Under the pieces are notes generated by a model. It was not told where the DNA came from. It searched no databases and was given only the letters and a program-made list of their open reading frames with translations. Source: Pseudomonas sp. ANT_H12B (lineage in GTDB: Bacteria > Pseudomonadota > Gammaproteobacteria > Pseudomonadales > Pseudomonadaceae). Taken from it: a stretch of DNA of 64,000 bases. The translations under genes and the position numbers were made by a program. Below are positions 35,590 through 44,577 of this stretch, in pieces. Numbering within the stretch: the stretch's first letter is position 1; each line of letters opens with the position of its first letter. The DNA is taken from positions 124,001-188,000 of the forward strand of contig NZ_VOBI01000001.1 in assembly GCF_008369325.1 (NCBI RefSeq), read 5' to 3'.

Positions 35590-36912
35590 TCAGGTGCGGG
35601 TAGCACCGCGGGCACTGGCTGCAAACTGATCAGCTGGCAGCACATGCTTGCGCTCCAGTACGCGATAAACCACGCCCGTCAGCACCAGGCCGAACACCAT
35701 CACGCCGGACAAGAAATACAACCCCGAAGCCAGATTGCCGGTGTACTCCTTCAGCGCACCGATCACGAACGGACCGATGTAGCCGCCAAGGTTGCCCACC
35801 GAGTTAATCAAGGCAATCCCGGCCGCCGCACTGGCGCCGGCAAAGAAGCGACCCGGCAAGGTCCAGAACACCGCGGTGCAGGAAAACAACGCAAACGCCA
35901 CCAGGCACAGGGCCGCCAGTTGCAGCATCGGCACGGTTAGCCACGCGCTGAGGAACAGGCCGATGGCACCCAACACGTAAAGCACCGCCAAGTGGCCGTA
36001 GCGATCATTCAAGCGGTCGGAACTGCGTGGAATGATCAGCAAGCCGATGATCCCGAAGATGTACGGCACCGACGATACGAACCCGGTCACCAGGTCGGTG
36101 CCACCGAACTGTTTGATCAAGGTCGGCAACCACAAACCCAGGCCATAAATGCTCAGCGTCACCGGGAGATAGAACAGCGCCAGCAGCAAAACGCGCTTGT
36201 CCTTTAGGGCGTGCAGCGGATTGCCATGGCGGGTCTGGCCGTACTGCGCAAGGTCCTTTTTCAGCTCGCCCGTCAGCCAGTCTTTCTCGGACTGATCCAT
36301 CCATTTCACCTGTTGCGGGCCATCCGGCAGGTAACGCAGTACCGGCCAGGTCAGCAGGATCGCCGGCGTACCGATGACGATGAACAGCCACTGCCAGCCG
36401 TGCAGGCCGAGGATGCCGTCCATGCCGAGCAGGCCGCCGGACACCGGGCCGGTGATCAACATGGCGATCGGTTGGGAAAGGATGAACAACCCGAGGATCT
36501 TGCCGCGATGGCGAACCGGGAACCACTGGGTGATGTAGTAGAGAACGCCCGGAAAGAAACCGGCTTCGGCCGCGCCAAGCAAAAAGCGCATCACATAGAA
36601 GCTGTGCGGACCCTGGACAAAGGCCATGCCGATGGTGATGACGCCCCAGGTGACCATGATCCGCGCAAACCAGCGCCGTGCGCCGAAGCGTTCGAGCATC
36701 AGGTTGCTGGGGATTTCCAGCAGGAAATAGCCAATGAAGAACAGCCCGGCACCCAGACCGTACGCCGCATCACCGATGCCGATGTCGGCGCCCATGTGCA
36801 GCTTGGCGAACCCTACGGCGGAGCGATCCACATAGGCAATCAGGTACAGCAGGACCAGGAAGGGAATCAGTTTCAGCGTGATGCGACGTATAAGCCGCAG
36901 TTCCTGGCTCAT
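35590..36912 (-). CDS. MFS transporter, anion:cation symporter (ACS) family
   Basis: A 440-residue protein with 12 predicted membrane helices. FLVLLYLIAYVDRSAVGFAK and GYFLLEIPSNLMLERFGARRW are ACS-family signatures, as in the galactonate and phthalate permeases. It probably imports the sugar acid used by this cluster. GGAG precedes the ATG. The leader region contains two FadR-type operators shared with the divergent dehydratase gene. Confidence 0.88.
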   Translation of the reverse strand: MSQELRLIRRITLKLIPFLVLLYLIAYVDRSAVGFAKLHMGADIGIGDAAYGLGAGLFFIGYFLLEIPSNLMLERFGARRWFARIMVTWGVITIGMAFVQGPHSFYVMRFLLGAAEAGFFPGVLYYITQWFPVRHRGKILGLFILSQPIAMLITGPVSGGLLGMDGILGLHGWQWLFIVIGTPAILLTWPVLRYLPDGPQQVKWMDQSEKDWLTGELKKDLAQYGQTRHGNPLHALKDKRVLLLALFYLPVTLSIYGLGLWLPTLIKQFGGTDLVTGFVSSVPYIFGIIGLLIIPRSSDRLNDRYGHLAVLYVLGAIGLFLSAWLTVPMLQLAALCLVAFALFSCTAVFWTLPGRFFAGASAAAGIALINSVGNLGGYIGPFVIGALKEYTGNLASGLYFLSGVMVFGLVLTGVVYRVLERKHVLPADQFAASARGATRT

Positions 36913-37005
36913 GAGATCGGTCTCCGATTGTTGTTGTTATAGCACCTCGGGGGACGCCTCTCGCAGAAAACCGCCAGGGCAATCCCTCCGTTCAAACCGA
37001 CTATA

Positions 37006-37016
37006 TAGTAATACTA
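37006..37016. promoter_or_regulatory. Predicted FadR-type GntR operator 1
   Basis: TAGTAATACTA matches the FadR-subfamily consensus TNGTNNNACNA exactly and is a perfect palindrome about its central A. It overlaps the 10-base palindrome ACTATATAGT (37000-37009). It lies 94 bases from the MFS start. The likely ligand-responsive protein is the FadR-type regulator at 39022. Confidence 0.7.
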
Positions 37017-37080
37017 TTTGATCAACAACACTTCCAAATAGTCGAATTAGCGCTTATGTTACGCTTCAGCTTGAACTATA

Positions 37081-37091
37081 TAGTCTTACAA
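37081..37091. promoter_or_regulatory. Predicted FadR-type GntR operator 2
   Basis: TAGTCTTACAA again matches TNGTNNNACNA exactly and again overlaps an ACTATATAGT palindrome (37075-37084). It sits 14 bases before the dehydratase ATG, a position suited to repression. The two operators share the ACTATATAGT core and are 75 bases apart. Confidence 0.7.
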
Positions 37092-37105
37092 TAAGAGAAC
37101 CGATC

Positions 37106-38842
37106 ATGTCTGATAAGAAACCCACCCTGCGCTCCGCCCAATGGTTTGGCACCGCCGACAAAAACGGCTTCATGTACCGCAGCTGGATGAAGAATCAGGG
37201 CATCGCCGACCACCAGTTCCATGGCAAGCCGATCATCGGCATTTGCAACACCTGGTCGGAACTGACCCCGTGCAACGCGCATTTCCGGCAAATTGCCGAG
37301 CACGTCAAACGCGGAGTGATCGAGGCAGGTGGCTGGCCGGTGGAATTCCCGGTGTTCTCCAACGGCGAATCCAACCTGCGCCCCACCGCCATGCTCACCC
37401 GAAATCTTGCGAGCATGGACGTCGAAGAAGCCATTCGCGGGAACCCGATTGATGGCGTGGTGCTGCTGACCGGTTGCGACAAAACCACCCCGGCATTGTT
37501 GATGGGTGCAGCCAGTTGCGACGTGCCGGCCATCGTCGTCACCGGCGGACCAATGCTCAACGGCAAACACAAGGGCCAGGACATCGGCTCGGGCACCGTG
37601 GTCTGGCAGCTCAGCGAACAGGTCAAGGCCGGCACCATCACCATCGACGATTTCCTCGCAGCCGAGGGCGGCATGTCCCGCTCGGCCGGCACCTGCAACA
37701 CCATGGGCACCGCCTCGACCATGGCCTGCATGGCCGAAGCGCTGGGCACTTCCCTGCCCCACAACGCGGCGATTCCGGCGGTCGATGCTCGCCGCTATGT
37801 GTTGGCGCACATGTCCGGCATGCGTGCGGTAGAGATGGTTCGCGAAGACTTGAGACTGTCGAAAATCCTGACCAAGGAAGCCTTCGAAAACGCCATTCGG
37901 GTGAACGCGGCAATCGGCGGATCGACCAACGCGGTGATCCACTTGAAAGCCATTGCCGGACGCATCGGCGTGGAACTGGATCTGGACGACTGGACCCGCA
38001 TAGGCCGCGGTATGCCGACCATCGTCGACCTGCAACCGTCCGGGCGCTTCCTGATGGAAGAGTTCTATTACGCCGGAGGCCTGCCAGCCGTGCTGCGTCG
38101 CCTCGGTGAAGCGAACCTGATTCCGCATCCGAATGCGCTGACCGTCAACGGCAAGACCCTCGGCGAGAACACCAAGGACGCGCCGATCTACGGCCAGGAC
38201 GAAGTGATCCGCACCCTCGACAACCCGATCCGCGCTGACGGCGGCATTTGTGTATTGCGCGGCAATCTGGCCCCACTCGGTGCCGTGCTCAAGCCGTCCG
38301 CCGCCAGTGCCGAACTGATGCAGCACCGCGGGCGTGCGGTGGTGTTCGAGAACTTCGACATGTACAAGGCGCGAATCAACGATCCGGAACTGGATGTGGA
38401 TGCCAACTCGATTCTGGTGATGAAAAACTGCGGGCCAAAGGGTTATCCGGGCATGGCCGAAGTCGGCAACATGGGCTTGCCGGCCAAGCTGCTGGCGCAA
38501 GGCGTGACCGACATGGTGCGTATTTCCGATGCACGCATGAGCGGCACGGCGTACGGCACGGTGGTCTTGCACGTGGCGCCGGAAGCGGCGGCCGGCGGGC
38601 CGTTGGCAGTGGTGCAGGAAGGCGACTTTATTGAGCTCGATTGCGCCAGCGGGCGTCTGCATCTGGACATTCCGGACGCTGAACTGGCGGCGCGCATGGC
38701 TGATCTGCAACCACCGCAAAACCTGATCGTGGGCGGATATCGTCAGCTCTACATCGACCACGTGCTGCAGGCGGATCAGGGCTGTGATTTCGACTTCCTG
38801 GTCGGCTGCCGCGGCTCCGAAGTGCCGCGTCACTCTCACTAA
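37106..38842 (+). CDS. IlvD/Edd-family dehydratase, probable L-arabinonate (sugar-acid) dehydratase
   Basis: A 578-residue dehydratase of the dihydroxy-acid/phosphogluconate dehydratase family. Likely [2Fe-2S] cluster ligands are C56 (TPCNAH), C125 (TGCDKTTPA) and C198 (SAGTCNTMGTA), with spacing like the characterised rhizobial L-arabinonate dehydratase of similar length. It converts a sugar acid to the 2-keto-3-deoxy acid. It is divergent from the MFS-GguC-dehydrogenase operon, giving a complete route to 2-oxoglutarate. No sugar dehydrogenase is nearby, so the cell probably takes up the acid itself. Confidence 0.87.
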   Translation: MSDKKPTLRSAQWFGTADKNGFMYRSWMKNQGIADHQFHGKPIIGICNTWSELTPCNAHFRQIAEHVKRGVIEAGGWPVEFPVFSNGESNLRPTAMLTRNLASMDVEEAIRGNPIDGVVLLTGCDKTTPALLMGAASCDVPAIVVTGGPMLNGKHKGQDIGSGTVVWQLSEQVKAGTITIDDFLAAEGGMSRSAGTCNTMGTASTMACMAEALGTSLPHNAAIPAVDARRYVLAHMSGMRAVEMVREDLRLSKILTKEAFENAIRVNAAIGGSTNAVIHLKAIAGRIGVELDLDDWTRIGRGMPTIVDLQPSGRFLMEEFYYAGGLPAVLRRLGEANLIPHPNALTVNGKTLGENTKDAPIYGQDEVIRTLDNPIRADGGICVLRGNLAPLGAVLKPSAASAELMQHRGRAVVFENFDMYKARINDPELDVDANSILVMKNCGPKGYPGMAEVGNMGLPAKLLAQGVTDMVRISDARMSGTAYGTVVLHVAPEAAAGGPLAVVQEGDFIELDCASGRLHLDIPDAELAARMADLQPPQNLIVGGYRQLYIDHVLQADQGCDFDFLVGCRGSEVPRHSH

Positions 38843-38855
38843 CTCCTTCCCTCGA

Positions 38856-38964
38856 GCATTCCCACGCTCTGCGTGGGAATGCAGCCTGTGACGCTCCGCG
38901 TCACTTCCCCCGTGGGACGCAGAGCGTCCCTTGATGCATTCCCACGCAGAGCGTGGGAACGATC
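38856..38964. repeat. GATCGTTCCCACG palindromic element, copy C
   Basis: Runs from GCATTCCCACGCTCTGCGTG to GCGTGGGAACGATC; the left terminal GATC is replaced by GAGC. It lies between the dehydratase stop and the regulator start, and part of it could be read as the leader of the regulator. Confidence 0.82.
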
Positions 38965-39021
38965 ACCGCGCGCCTGCTATCATGCGCGGCACCTCCATCG
39001 CACAGGATCGCGCCGCTCCCC

Positions 39022-39741
39022 ATGGATTACCGTAAACCCTCCGACCGCAAAAGCATGCACTCGCGCATCGTCCAGGAACTGGGCATGCAGATCGTCTCGG
39101 GACGCTTCAAGCCGGACGACAAACTGCCAGCCGAAGCCCTGTTGTGCGAGGAGTACGCGGTCAGCCGTCCGGTACTGCGCGAAGCCACCCGGGTCTTGGT
39201 TGCCAAGGGCCTGGTGTACTCCCGTCCGCGAGTCGGCACCGTGGTCAAACCGCGTCGGGAATGGCACATGCTCGACCCGGACGTGCTGCACTGGCTGATG
39301 CAAAGCAGCCCGCAGAATGAGTTCTTCAGTCTGCTGACCAGCGTGCGCAGCATCATCGAGCCGGCTGCCGCTGCGTTGGCCGCGCAGTTCGCCACCGACG
39401 AGGACATCGCCTCCATCGGCGAAGCCTACCAACGGATGGAAGCCGCAGCGACCCCCGAAGCGCTGTTGCAACCCGACCTGGATTTCCACAGCCGCATCGC
39501 CGATGCGACCCACAACGACCTGTTGGCCAACCTTTGCAACATGCTGTCGGTCGCGATTGCCGAAGCGTTGAAGCATTCCAACCAGCGGCCGAATCTGCAT
39601 GAGCTGGCGTTGCCACGGCATAAGGCGATTCTGACGGCGATCGAGAACCGTGATGCCTTGGGTGCGCGGCATGCGACGTTGGTGCAGCTGGATGATGCGC
39701 GCAGTGCGTTGAACGTCGTGCTCGGTACTGATCCCTCCTGA
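39022..39741 (+). CDS. FadR-subfamily GntR regulator (FCD domain)
   Basis: A 239-residue regulator. Residues about 5-75 form a GntR winged helix (MQIVSGRFKPDDKLPAEALL, YAVSRPVLREATRVL). Residues about 90-230 form a helical FCD effector domain with metal-ligand positions around DLDFHSRIADATHN and PRHKAIL. It sits just downstream of the sugar-acid dehydratase and is the obvious candidate to bind the two TNGTNNNACNA sites. The ATG at 39022 lacks a strong ribosome site; the longer frame upstream lies within repeat C, so the short start is preferred. Confidence 0.87.
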   Translation: MDYRKPSDRKSMHSRIVQELGMQIVSGRFKPDDKLPAEALLCEEYAVSRPVLREATRVLVAKGLVYSRPRVGTVVKPRREWHMLDPDVLHWLMQSSPQNEFFSLLTSVRSIIEPAAAALAAQFATDEDIASIGEAYQRMEAAATPEALLQPDLDFHSRIADATHNDLLANLCNMLSVAIAEALKHSNQRPNLHELALPRHKAILTAIENRDALGARHATLVQLDDARSALNVVLGTDPS

Positions 39742-39754
39742 CCACCAAAGAAAC

Positions 39755-39843
39755 CTGTGGAGCGGGCTTGCCCGCGATGGCGGCTTAACATTCAGTATTT
39801 GTATCGACTGACACTGCGTAATCGCGGGCAAGCCCGCTCCCAC
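39755..39843. repeat. REPIN after the FadR-type gene
   Basis: CTGTGGAGCGGGCTTGCCCG at 39755 and the inverted ATCGCGGGCAAGCCCGCTCC from 39821, 46 bases apart. It precedes a strong bidirectional terminator. Confidence 0.87.
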
Positions 39844-39869
39844 AGGTTTGGTGTAAACCTTTCAGGCAT

Positions 39870-39901
39870 AAAAAAGCCGCAACCTCAGGTTGCGGCTTTT
39901 C
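39870..39901. terminator. Bidirectional terminator between the regulator and RND genes
   Basis: AAAAGCCGCAACC and GGTTGCGGCTTTT form a perfect 13-base stem with a TCA loop. It serves both the FadR-type gene and the converging RND gene. Confidence 0.92.
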
Positions 39902-39915
39902 TGTTCAGCCAGGGA

Positions 39916-42300
39916 TCAGTGAGCAAACAACGAATTGCCCTTCTGCCCCGCCAGTTTCTCCGGTTTGATCAGGAACCGCGCCAGCGCTGGCAGCAGCCAC
40001 AGTGCGCCGAACATGTTCCAGAGCAGCATGAAGGTCAGCATCAGGCCCATGTCGGCCTGGAACTTGATGGCCGAGAAGATCCAGGTGCACACGCCGATCG
40101 CCAGGCACAGACCGGTGAACAGCACGGCTTTACCGGTGGACTTCAGCGTCTGATAGTACGCCTCTTGCAGCGGCAGGCCGGCACGCAAGAAGCTTTCCAG
40201 ACGGCTGTAAATGTAAATCCCGTAGTCCACACCAATCCCCACACCGAGCGCTACTACCGGCAGGGTCGCGACTTTCACGCCGATGCCCATGAAGGCCATC
40301 AGGGCGTTGCCGAGTACCGAGGTCAGCACCAGCGGCAGCACGATGCAAAAGGTCGCCGCCCAGGAACGGAAGGTGATCATACACATGGTTGCGACACAGA
40401 TGTACACCAGGATCAGGATCGTCAGTTCAGATTCCTTGATCACTTCGTTGGTGGCCGCCTCGATCCCGGCGTTACCGGCCGCGAGGATGAATTCCAGGCC
40501 TTCCTTGTTGTTCTCCTTGGCAAAGTCCTGCACCGCATGGACGGCGCGATCCAGCGTTGCGGCCTTGTGATCGTTGAGGAACACCAGCACCGGTGCCAGG
40601 GAGCAACTGTTGTTGTACAGACCATCAGCCCGAGCGATGGAATTGTTCAGCACGTCCGGGTTGCGCGACAGGGTTTCCCACTTCAGGTTGCCTTCGTTCA
40701 TGCCTTTGATCATCTGCTTGGACACGGTCACCAGAGAGATCGCCGACTGCACGCCCTCGGTGTTCTGCATCTTCCACATCAGCTCGTCGATCGGCGCCAT
40801 GGCTTCGTAGCGCGAGCAACCTTCGGACTTGGTCTTGACCATCACCACCAACACGTCGGAACTGGTGGAGTAGTTGCTGATGATGAAGTTGTTGTCCTTG
40901 TTGTAACGCGAGTCCGGACGCAGTTCGGGCGCACCCTGGTCGAGGTCACCGATTTTCAGGTTCTGGCTGTACCAGAGGCCGCCGCCGAAGGCGATCAGTG
41001 CCAGGGCAATGGAAATCGGTGCAACTTTCGGGCTGGCAAAATTCGACAGCAGGCGCCAGAACGGGTGTTCGCGGTGTGCGTCTTTCTTGCTGCGCTCTAC
41101 CGCTCGTTTGCTGATGCCGACGTAGGAAATCGCTACCGGCAGCAGGATCAGGTTGGTGAACACGATCACCGCCACGCCGATCGATGCGCCGATGGCCAGC
41201 TCACGAATCACGCCGATGTCGATGATCAGCAGCGTGATGAACCCCACCGCATCCGCAAGAATCGCGATCATCCCCGGCAGGAACAGTTGACGGAAAGTCC
41301 GCCGCGCGGCGGTCAGTGCGTTGTCGGCCTCACTGGACTGCAAGGCGATGCCGTTGATCTTTTGCACGCCGTGGGAAATACCGATGGCGAAGATCAGGAA
41401 CGGTACCAGCATCGAGTAAGGATCGAGCCCGAAGCCGAAGAAGTGCATCAAGCCGAGTTGCCAGACCACCGCCACCAGCGTCGTACTCAACACCGCCACG
41501 GTACTGCGCATGCAGTTGGTGAACCAGTACAACAGAATCAAGGTAATGACGAAGGCGACGCCAAAGAACATCACCACCATGACCAGGCCATCGATCAGGT
41601 CGCCGACTTTCTTGGCGAAACCGACGATGTGGATTTGAACGTTAGGGTTCTGTTTTTCAAACTTGTCGCGGATCTTGTCTTCGAGTTCGTGGGAGAACTT
41701 GCGATAGTCCAAGGCCAGCAACTTGCCCTGGTCCTGCGGGTCTGGATAGGACTCCAGCAACGGGATGTCGACGATGCTTGACTTGAAGTCGTTGGACACC
41801 AGGCGCCCGACCTGACCGGACTTGAGCACGTTGTTGCGCAGCAGATCGAGGCTTTGCTGAGAGCCGTTGTAGCTCTGCGGAATCACTTCACCACCGGCGA
41901 AGCCCTCTTCCGTCACCTCGGTCCAGCGTACGCTCGGGCTCCACAGTGACTTGAGGCCGGAACGGTCGACGCCGGAGATATAAAACACCTCGTCGTTGAT
42001 CTGACGCAGGGTTTCCATGTACTCCTTGGAGAAGATGTCACCGTCGGTGGCTTCCACCGAAATCCGCACGGTGTTGCCCAGGTTCGCCAGATCGTTGCGG
42101 TGCTCCATCATCTTTTGAATGAATGGGTGCTCGAGCGGGATCATTTTTTCGAAGCTGGTGGACGGCCGGATCAGCGTTGCCTGCCAGAACAGGAAAATAC
42201 TCACCAACAGGCAGATCACGATCACTGCCGGGCGGTTGTTGAAAATCAGGCGTTCAAGAAACGTCGCCTTGTCTTGATGATGGCTGCTCAAGGATGTCAT
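39916..42300 (-). CDS. RND/MMPL superfamily transporter
   Basis: A 794-residue membrane protein of the COG1033 (HpnN/MMPL-like) group: helix at 20-45, a large periplasmic loop, a cluster of helices, a second loop, then a second cluster, a duplicated 6+6 layout. GVGIGVDYGIYIYSRLESF marks the second half. Such proteins export lipids or hydrophobic molecules. It is encoded 28 bases after the YCF48-like gene and is probably co-transcribed. In other pseudomonads the pair often accompanies DUF1302/DUF1329 genes, which are missing here. Confidence 0.85.
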   Translation of the reverse strand: MTSLSSHHQDKATFLERLIFNNRPAVIVICLLVSIFLFWQATLIRPSTSFEKMIPLEHPFIQKMMEHRNDLANLGNTVRISVEATDGDIFSKEYMETLRQINDEVFYISGVDRSGLKSLWSPSVRWTEVTEEGFAGGEVIPQSYNGSQQSLDLLRNNVLKSGQVGRLVSNDFKSSIVDIPLLESYPDPQDQGKLLALDYRKFSHELEDKIRDKFEKQNPNVQIHIVGFAKKVGDLIDGLVMVVMFFGVAFVITLILLYWFTNCMRSTVAVLSTTLVAVVWQLGLMHFFGFGLDPYSMLVPFLIFAIGISHGVQKINGIALQSSEADNALTAARRTFRQLFLPGMIAILADAVGFITLLIIDIGVIRELAIGASIGVAVIVFTNLILLPVAISYVGISKRAVERSKKDAHREHPFWRLLSNFASPKVAPISIALALIAFGGGLWYSQNLKIGDLDQGAPELRPDSRYNKDNNFIISNYSTSSDVLVVMVKTKSEGCSRYEAMAPIDELMWKMQNTEGVQSAISLVTVSKQMIKGMNEGNLKWETLSRNPDVLNNSIARADGLYNNSCSLAPVLVFLNDHKAATLDRAVHAVQDFAKENNKEGLEFILAAGNAGIEAATNEVIKESELTILILVYICVATMCMITFRSWAATFCIVLPLVLTSVLGNALMAFMGIGVKVATLPVVALGVGIGVDYGIYIYSRLESFLRAGLPLQEAYYQTLKSTGKAVLFTGLCLAIGVCTWIFSAIKFQADMGLMLTFMLLWNMFGALWLLPALARFLIKPEKLAGQKGNSLFAH

Positions 42301-42328
42301 AGACCCGCCTTCTCATTATTTGCCCGGC

Positions 42329-43396
42329 TCATTTGGACGACCCGTTTTTTCCATTCTCTGCGCCGGTTGGCGACGTAACGCGAACGCCGCCCTGTCCTGC
42401 CAGAATCAGATTGCCGTTGCCCGCCGCCGTGACCGCCGAAACAGAAATGCGATCCGGGCGGTTGAACACGCTGAAGGTCTCACCGTTGTCGTTGCTGCGG
42501 ATCACCGAGCCGCCGTTGCCGACGATCACGATGGAAGCGTCGTCGAGCAACGTCGCGCCGGACAGACCGAATTCCAGCGCGCCGCGAGCAGCCTTCAACT
42601 CAACCGGCTCCCAAGTGGTGCCAAAATCGGTAGAGCGAAACAGATTGCCCCGCAGCCCGTAGGCCAGCAGCGTGTTGGCCTGAGCGGTGCCGATCACGCC
42701 GAACAACGAACCTTGATAGGGGCCTTCAAGTTTCTCCCAGGTCTGCCCGCCATCGGCGGAACGGAACATGCTGCCCTGTTCGCCGACGATGAATAGTCCG
42801 GAGTCCTTGACCGCGGCAATGGCGTTGAGGTGGTACTGGTCTTCGTTATCGAGGCGATCGCTGACGTCTTCCCAATTCTTGCCACCGTCGGTGGTTGCCA
42901 GCAACGCGCCGTATGCGCCCACGGCAAAGCCGCTGTTGACGTCCTGGAACCAGACGTCGAGCAGCGGCGATTCACGTTTCAAATCTTCGAATTGCTTGGT
43001 CCAGGTGACGCCACCGTCCTCACTGGCGAGGATCTGCGCATCATGGCCGACGGCCCAACCGTGCTTGTCGTCGACAAAAAATACCGACGTCAGCAGTTGC
43101 CGGGTCGGTACCTTGGCCTGGGTCCAGGTTGCGCCCTGGTCATCGGAATACAAAATGTGCCCGCGATCCCCCACCGCCACCAGGCGCTCGCCTGCATGAA
43201 CCACATCGAGCATCAGGCTTTTAGGGGCCTTGGCGGATTCAACGGAATAAACGATATCGGATGCCGGCGCGGCAGCGGCCAGCACAGGTGCCGACAACGC
43301 GGCACAGCCCAACAGCGAGAGCGCTGTAGCCAGCAACGCGAATTTGCGTAATGCCGGCGGGCGGCAAATACCCACACCCATGACAGGCTCACTCAT
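42329..43396 (-). CDS. Exported YCF48-like beta-propeller protein
   Basis: A 355-residue protein: N-terminal signal (FALLATALSLLGCAALSAPV, possibly a lipoprotein lipobox at LLGC), then repeated BNR-type blades: DQGATWTQ, DGGVTWTK, DGGKNWED, DGGQTWEK, DFGTTWEP, DNGETFSV, each preceded by a hydrophobic strand. YCF48/HCF136-like proteins act as assembly factors. A ribosome site of the GGGGAAGG type supports the ATG at 43396. Presumed partner of the RND gene that follows. Confidence 0.85.
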   Translation of the reverse strand: MSEPVMGVGICRPPALRKFALLATALSLLGCAALSAPVLAAAAPASDIVYSVESAKAPKSLMLDVVHAGERLVAVGDRGHILYSDDQGATWTQAKVPTRQLLTSVFFVDDKHGWAVGHDAQILASEDGGVTWTKQFEDLKRESPLLDVWFQDVNSGFAVGAYGALLATTDGGKNWEDVSDRLDNEDQYHLNAIAAVKDSGLFIVGEQGSMFRSADGGQTWEKLEGPYQGSLFGVIGTAQANTLLAYGLRGNLFRSTDFGTTWEPVELKAARGALEFGLSGATLLDDASIVIVGNGGSVIRSNDNGETFSVFNRPDRISVSAVTAAGNGNLILAGQGGVRVTSPTGAENGKNGSSK

Positions 43397-43649
43397 AGAC
43401 CTTCCCCCATTATTATTGTTAGGTCGTTCAACCTTTCTGGGCGCCATAAGGGGTACTCATTGCAATTGCCTGTTCTGGAGCATAGTCCTGAAATGCGCAA
43501 TCTAGAGCCCCTTCGGAAGCTGGCTTATCCTATCGGGGTTTGGAAAGGTCTGACAATCGACGCCACGTTATGTTTTGTTAACCTGGGGGGTATGGGGTTT
43601 GGCTGAATGATTGGGTATTAGGTGGGGTGATTGGGGTTCGGGGTTCGGT

Positions 43650-44517
43650 GTACATATCCGTTTCTTTGGTAACGGCGGCTTATGGTTTCGCTCTTACAGC
43701 GAGTCACTTTCGAAAAGCGCGAAAGTAACCAAAGCGCTTTGCCCCTGACGTTCGGTGCCTCGCTGTGGCTCGGCATGCCCTCGCTCCGGTCCTGCTCCGT
43801 GGGCCCGCCGCCATCGGCCATCCATGGCCGGGGGCGGCTAACCCGGCATCCATGCCGGGTTGCCCACTGCGCAGAACCTCCACTCGGCCTCTCGAGGGGG
43901 CGTGCACCTCAAAAGCTGGCGAGGCGAGCTAACGCTCGACCTGTAGTTTGTGGGTATACCCAACCTGATCGTTCCCATACTCTGCGTGGGAATGCCGCCG
44001 GGGACGCTCCGCGTCCCGCTCTCGACGTAAGACTTAGCCCTGCGCACTGGTGACGCGGAGCGTCACGGAATGCATTCCCACGCAGAGCATGGGAACGATC
44101 AGTAAACTTGGTCGACCGTCAGGTCGCCTTCGCGACCAGGCTCACTCCCACAGAAAAGCACAAACAAAGCTGCGAACACCCGCCCTTCACCACTCATCAG
44201 GCCGAGCGTTAGCTCGCCTGCAGCTTCTGATCTTGATCCACCCGCCCCTTCGGGAGGCTGAGTGGAGGTGTTCATCTGGGGATTGGCGCGCAGCGCCGTT
44301 CGACGCAGTCGAACACATTGCATGTAGGTCGTAGCGAAGCAGACCGGAGGGTAATGCCCCAAGATGGATACCGGAACGAAGGAACGCCGAGCCCAAGCGA
44401 GGAGCCGGACGCTCGGGGCGAGCCTTTTTTTGCTTACTTTTTTTGGCGTTTGAAAAAAAGTGAGTCGCCGTAAGGGCGAAACCATAAGCCGCCGTTACCG
44501 CAGAAATGGATATGTAC
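43650..44517. repeat. Pair of long diverged repeats in inverted orientation, flanking a palindromic element
   Basis: The left copy (43650 to about 43944, forward) starts GTACATATCCGTTTC and contains GGTAACGGCGGCTTATGGTT. The right copy (about 44194-44517, reversed) ends AACCATAAGCCGCCGTTACC...GATATGTAC. Both share internal blocks CCTCGCT..GGCTCGGC, CTCCACTC.GCCT and GCGAGCTAACGCTCG. Palindromic element D lies between them. No coding frame here is accepted. The whole block occupies the 1.18-kb gap between the YCF48-like gene and pepN. Confidence 0.8.
43967..44100. repeat. GATCGTTCCCACG palindromic element, copy D
   Basis: Runs from GATCGTTCCCATACTCTGCG to GCATGGGAACGATC, with an internal GGGACGCTCCGCGTCCC hairpin and an extra 20-odd bases relative to copies B and C. 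It is nested between the two long repeats. Confidence 0.82.
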
Positions 44518-44577
44518 CCAGTCAACAAGAGCTTGGTCGGCCCGTAGGCCGCCAAGACAAAAAACACGACACCAACC

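Noticed and set aside
37076..38839. Long minus-strand frame opposite the dehydratase
   Set aside because: Antisense shadow of a clear IlvD/Edd gene; it would also run over the operator region.
39757..41781. Long plus-strand frame opposite the RND gene
   Set aside because: It crosses a REPIN and a terminator and mirrors the codon structure of the real RND gene; the composition is histidine- and glutamine-rich without motifs.
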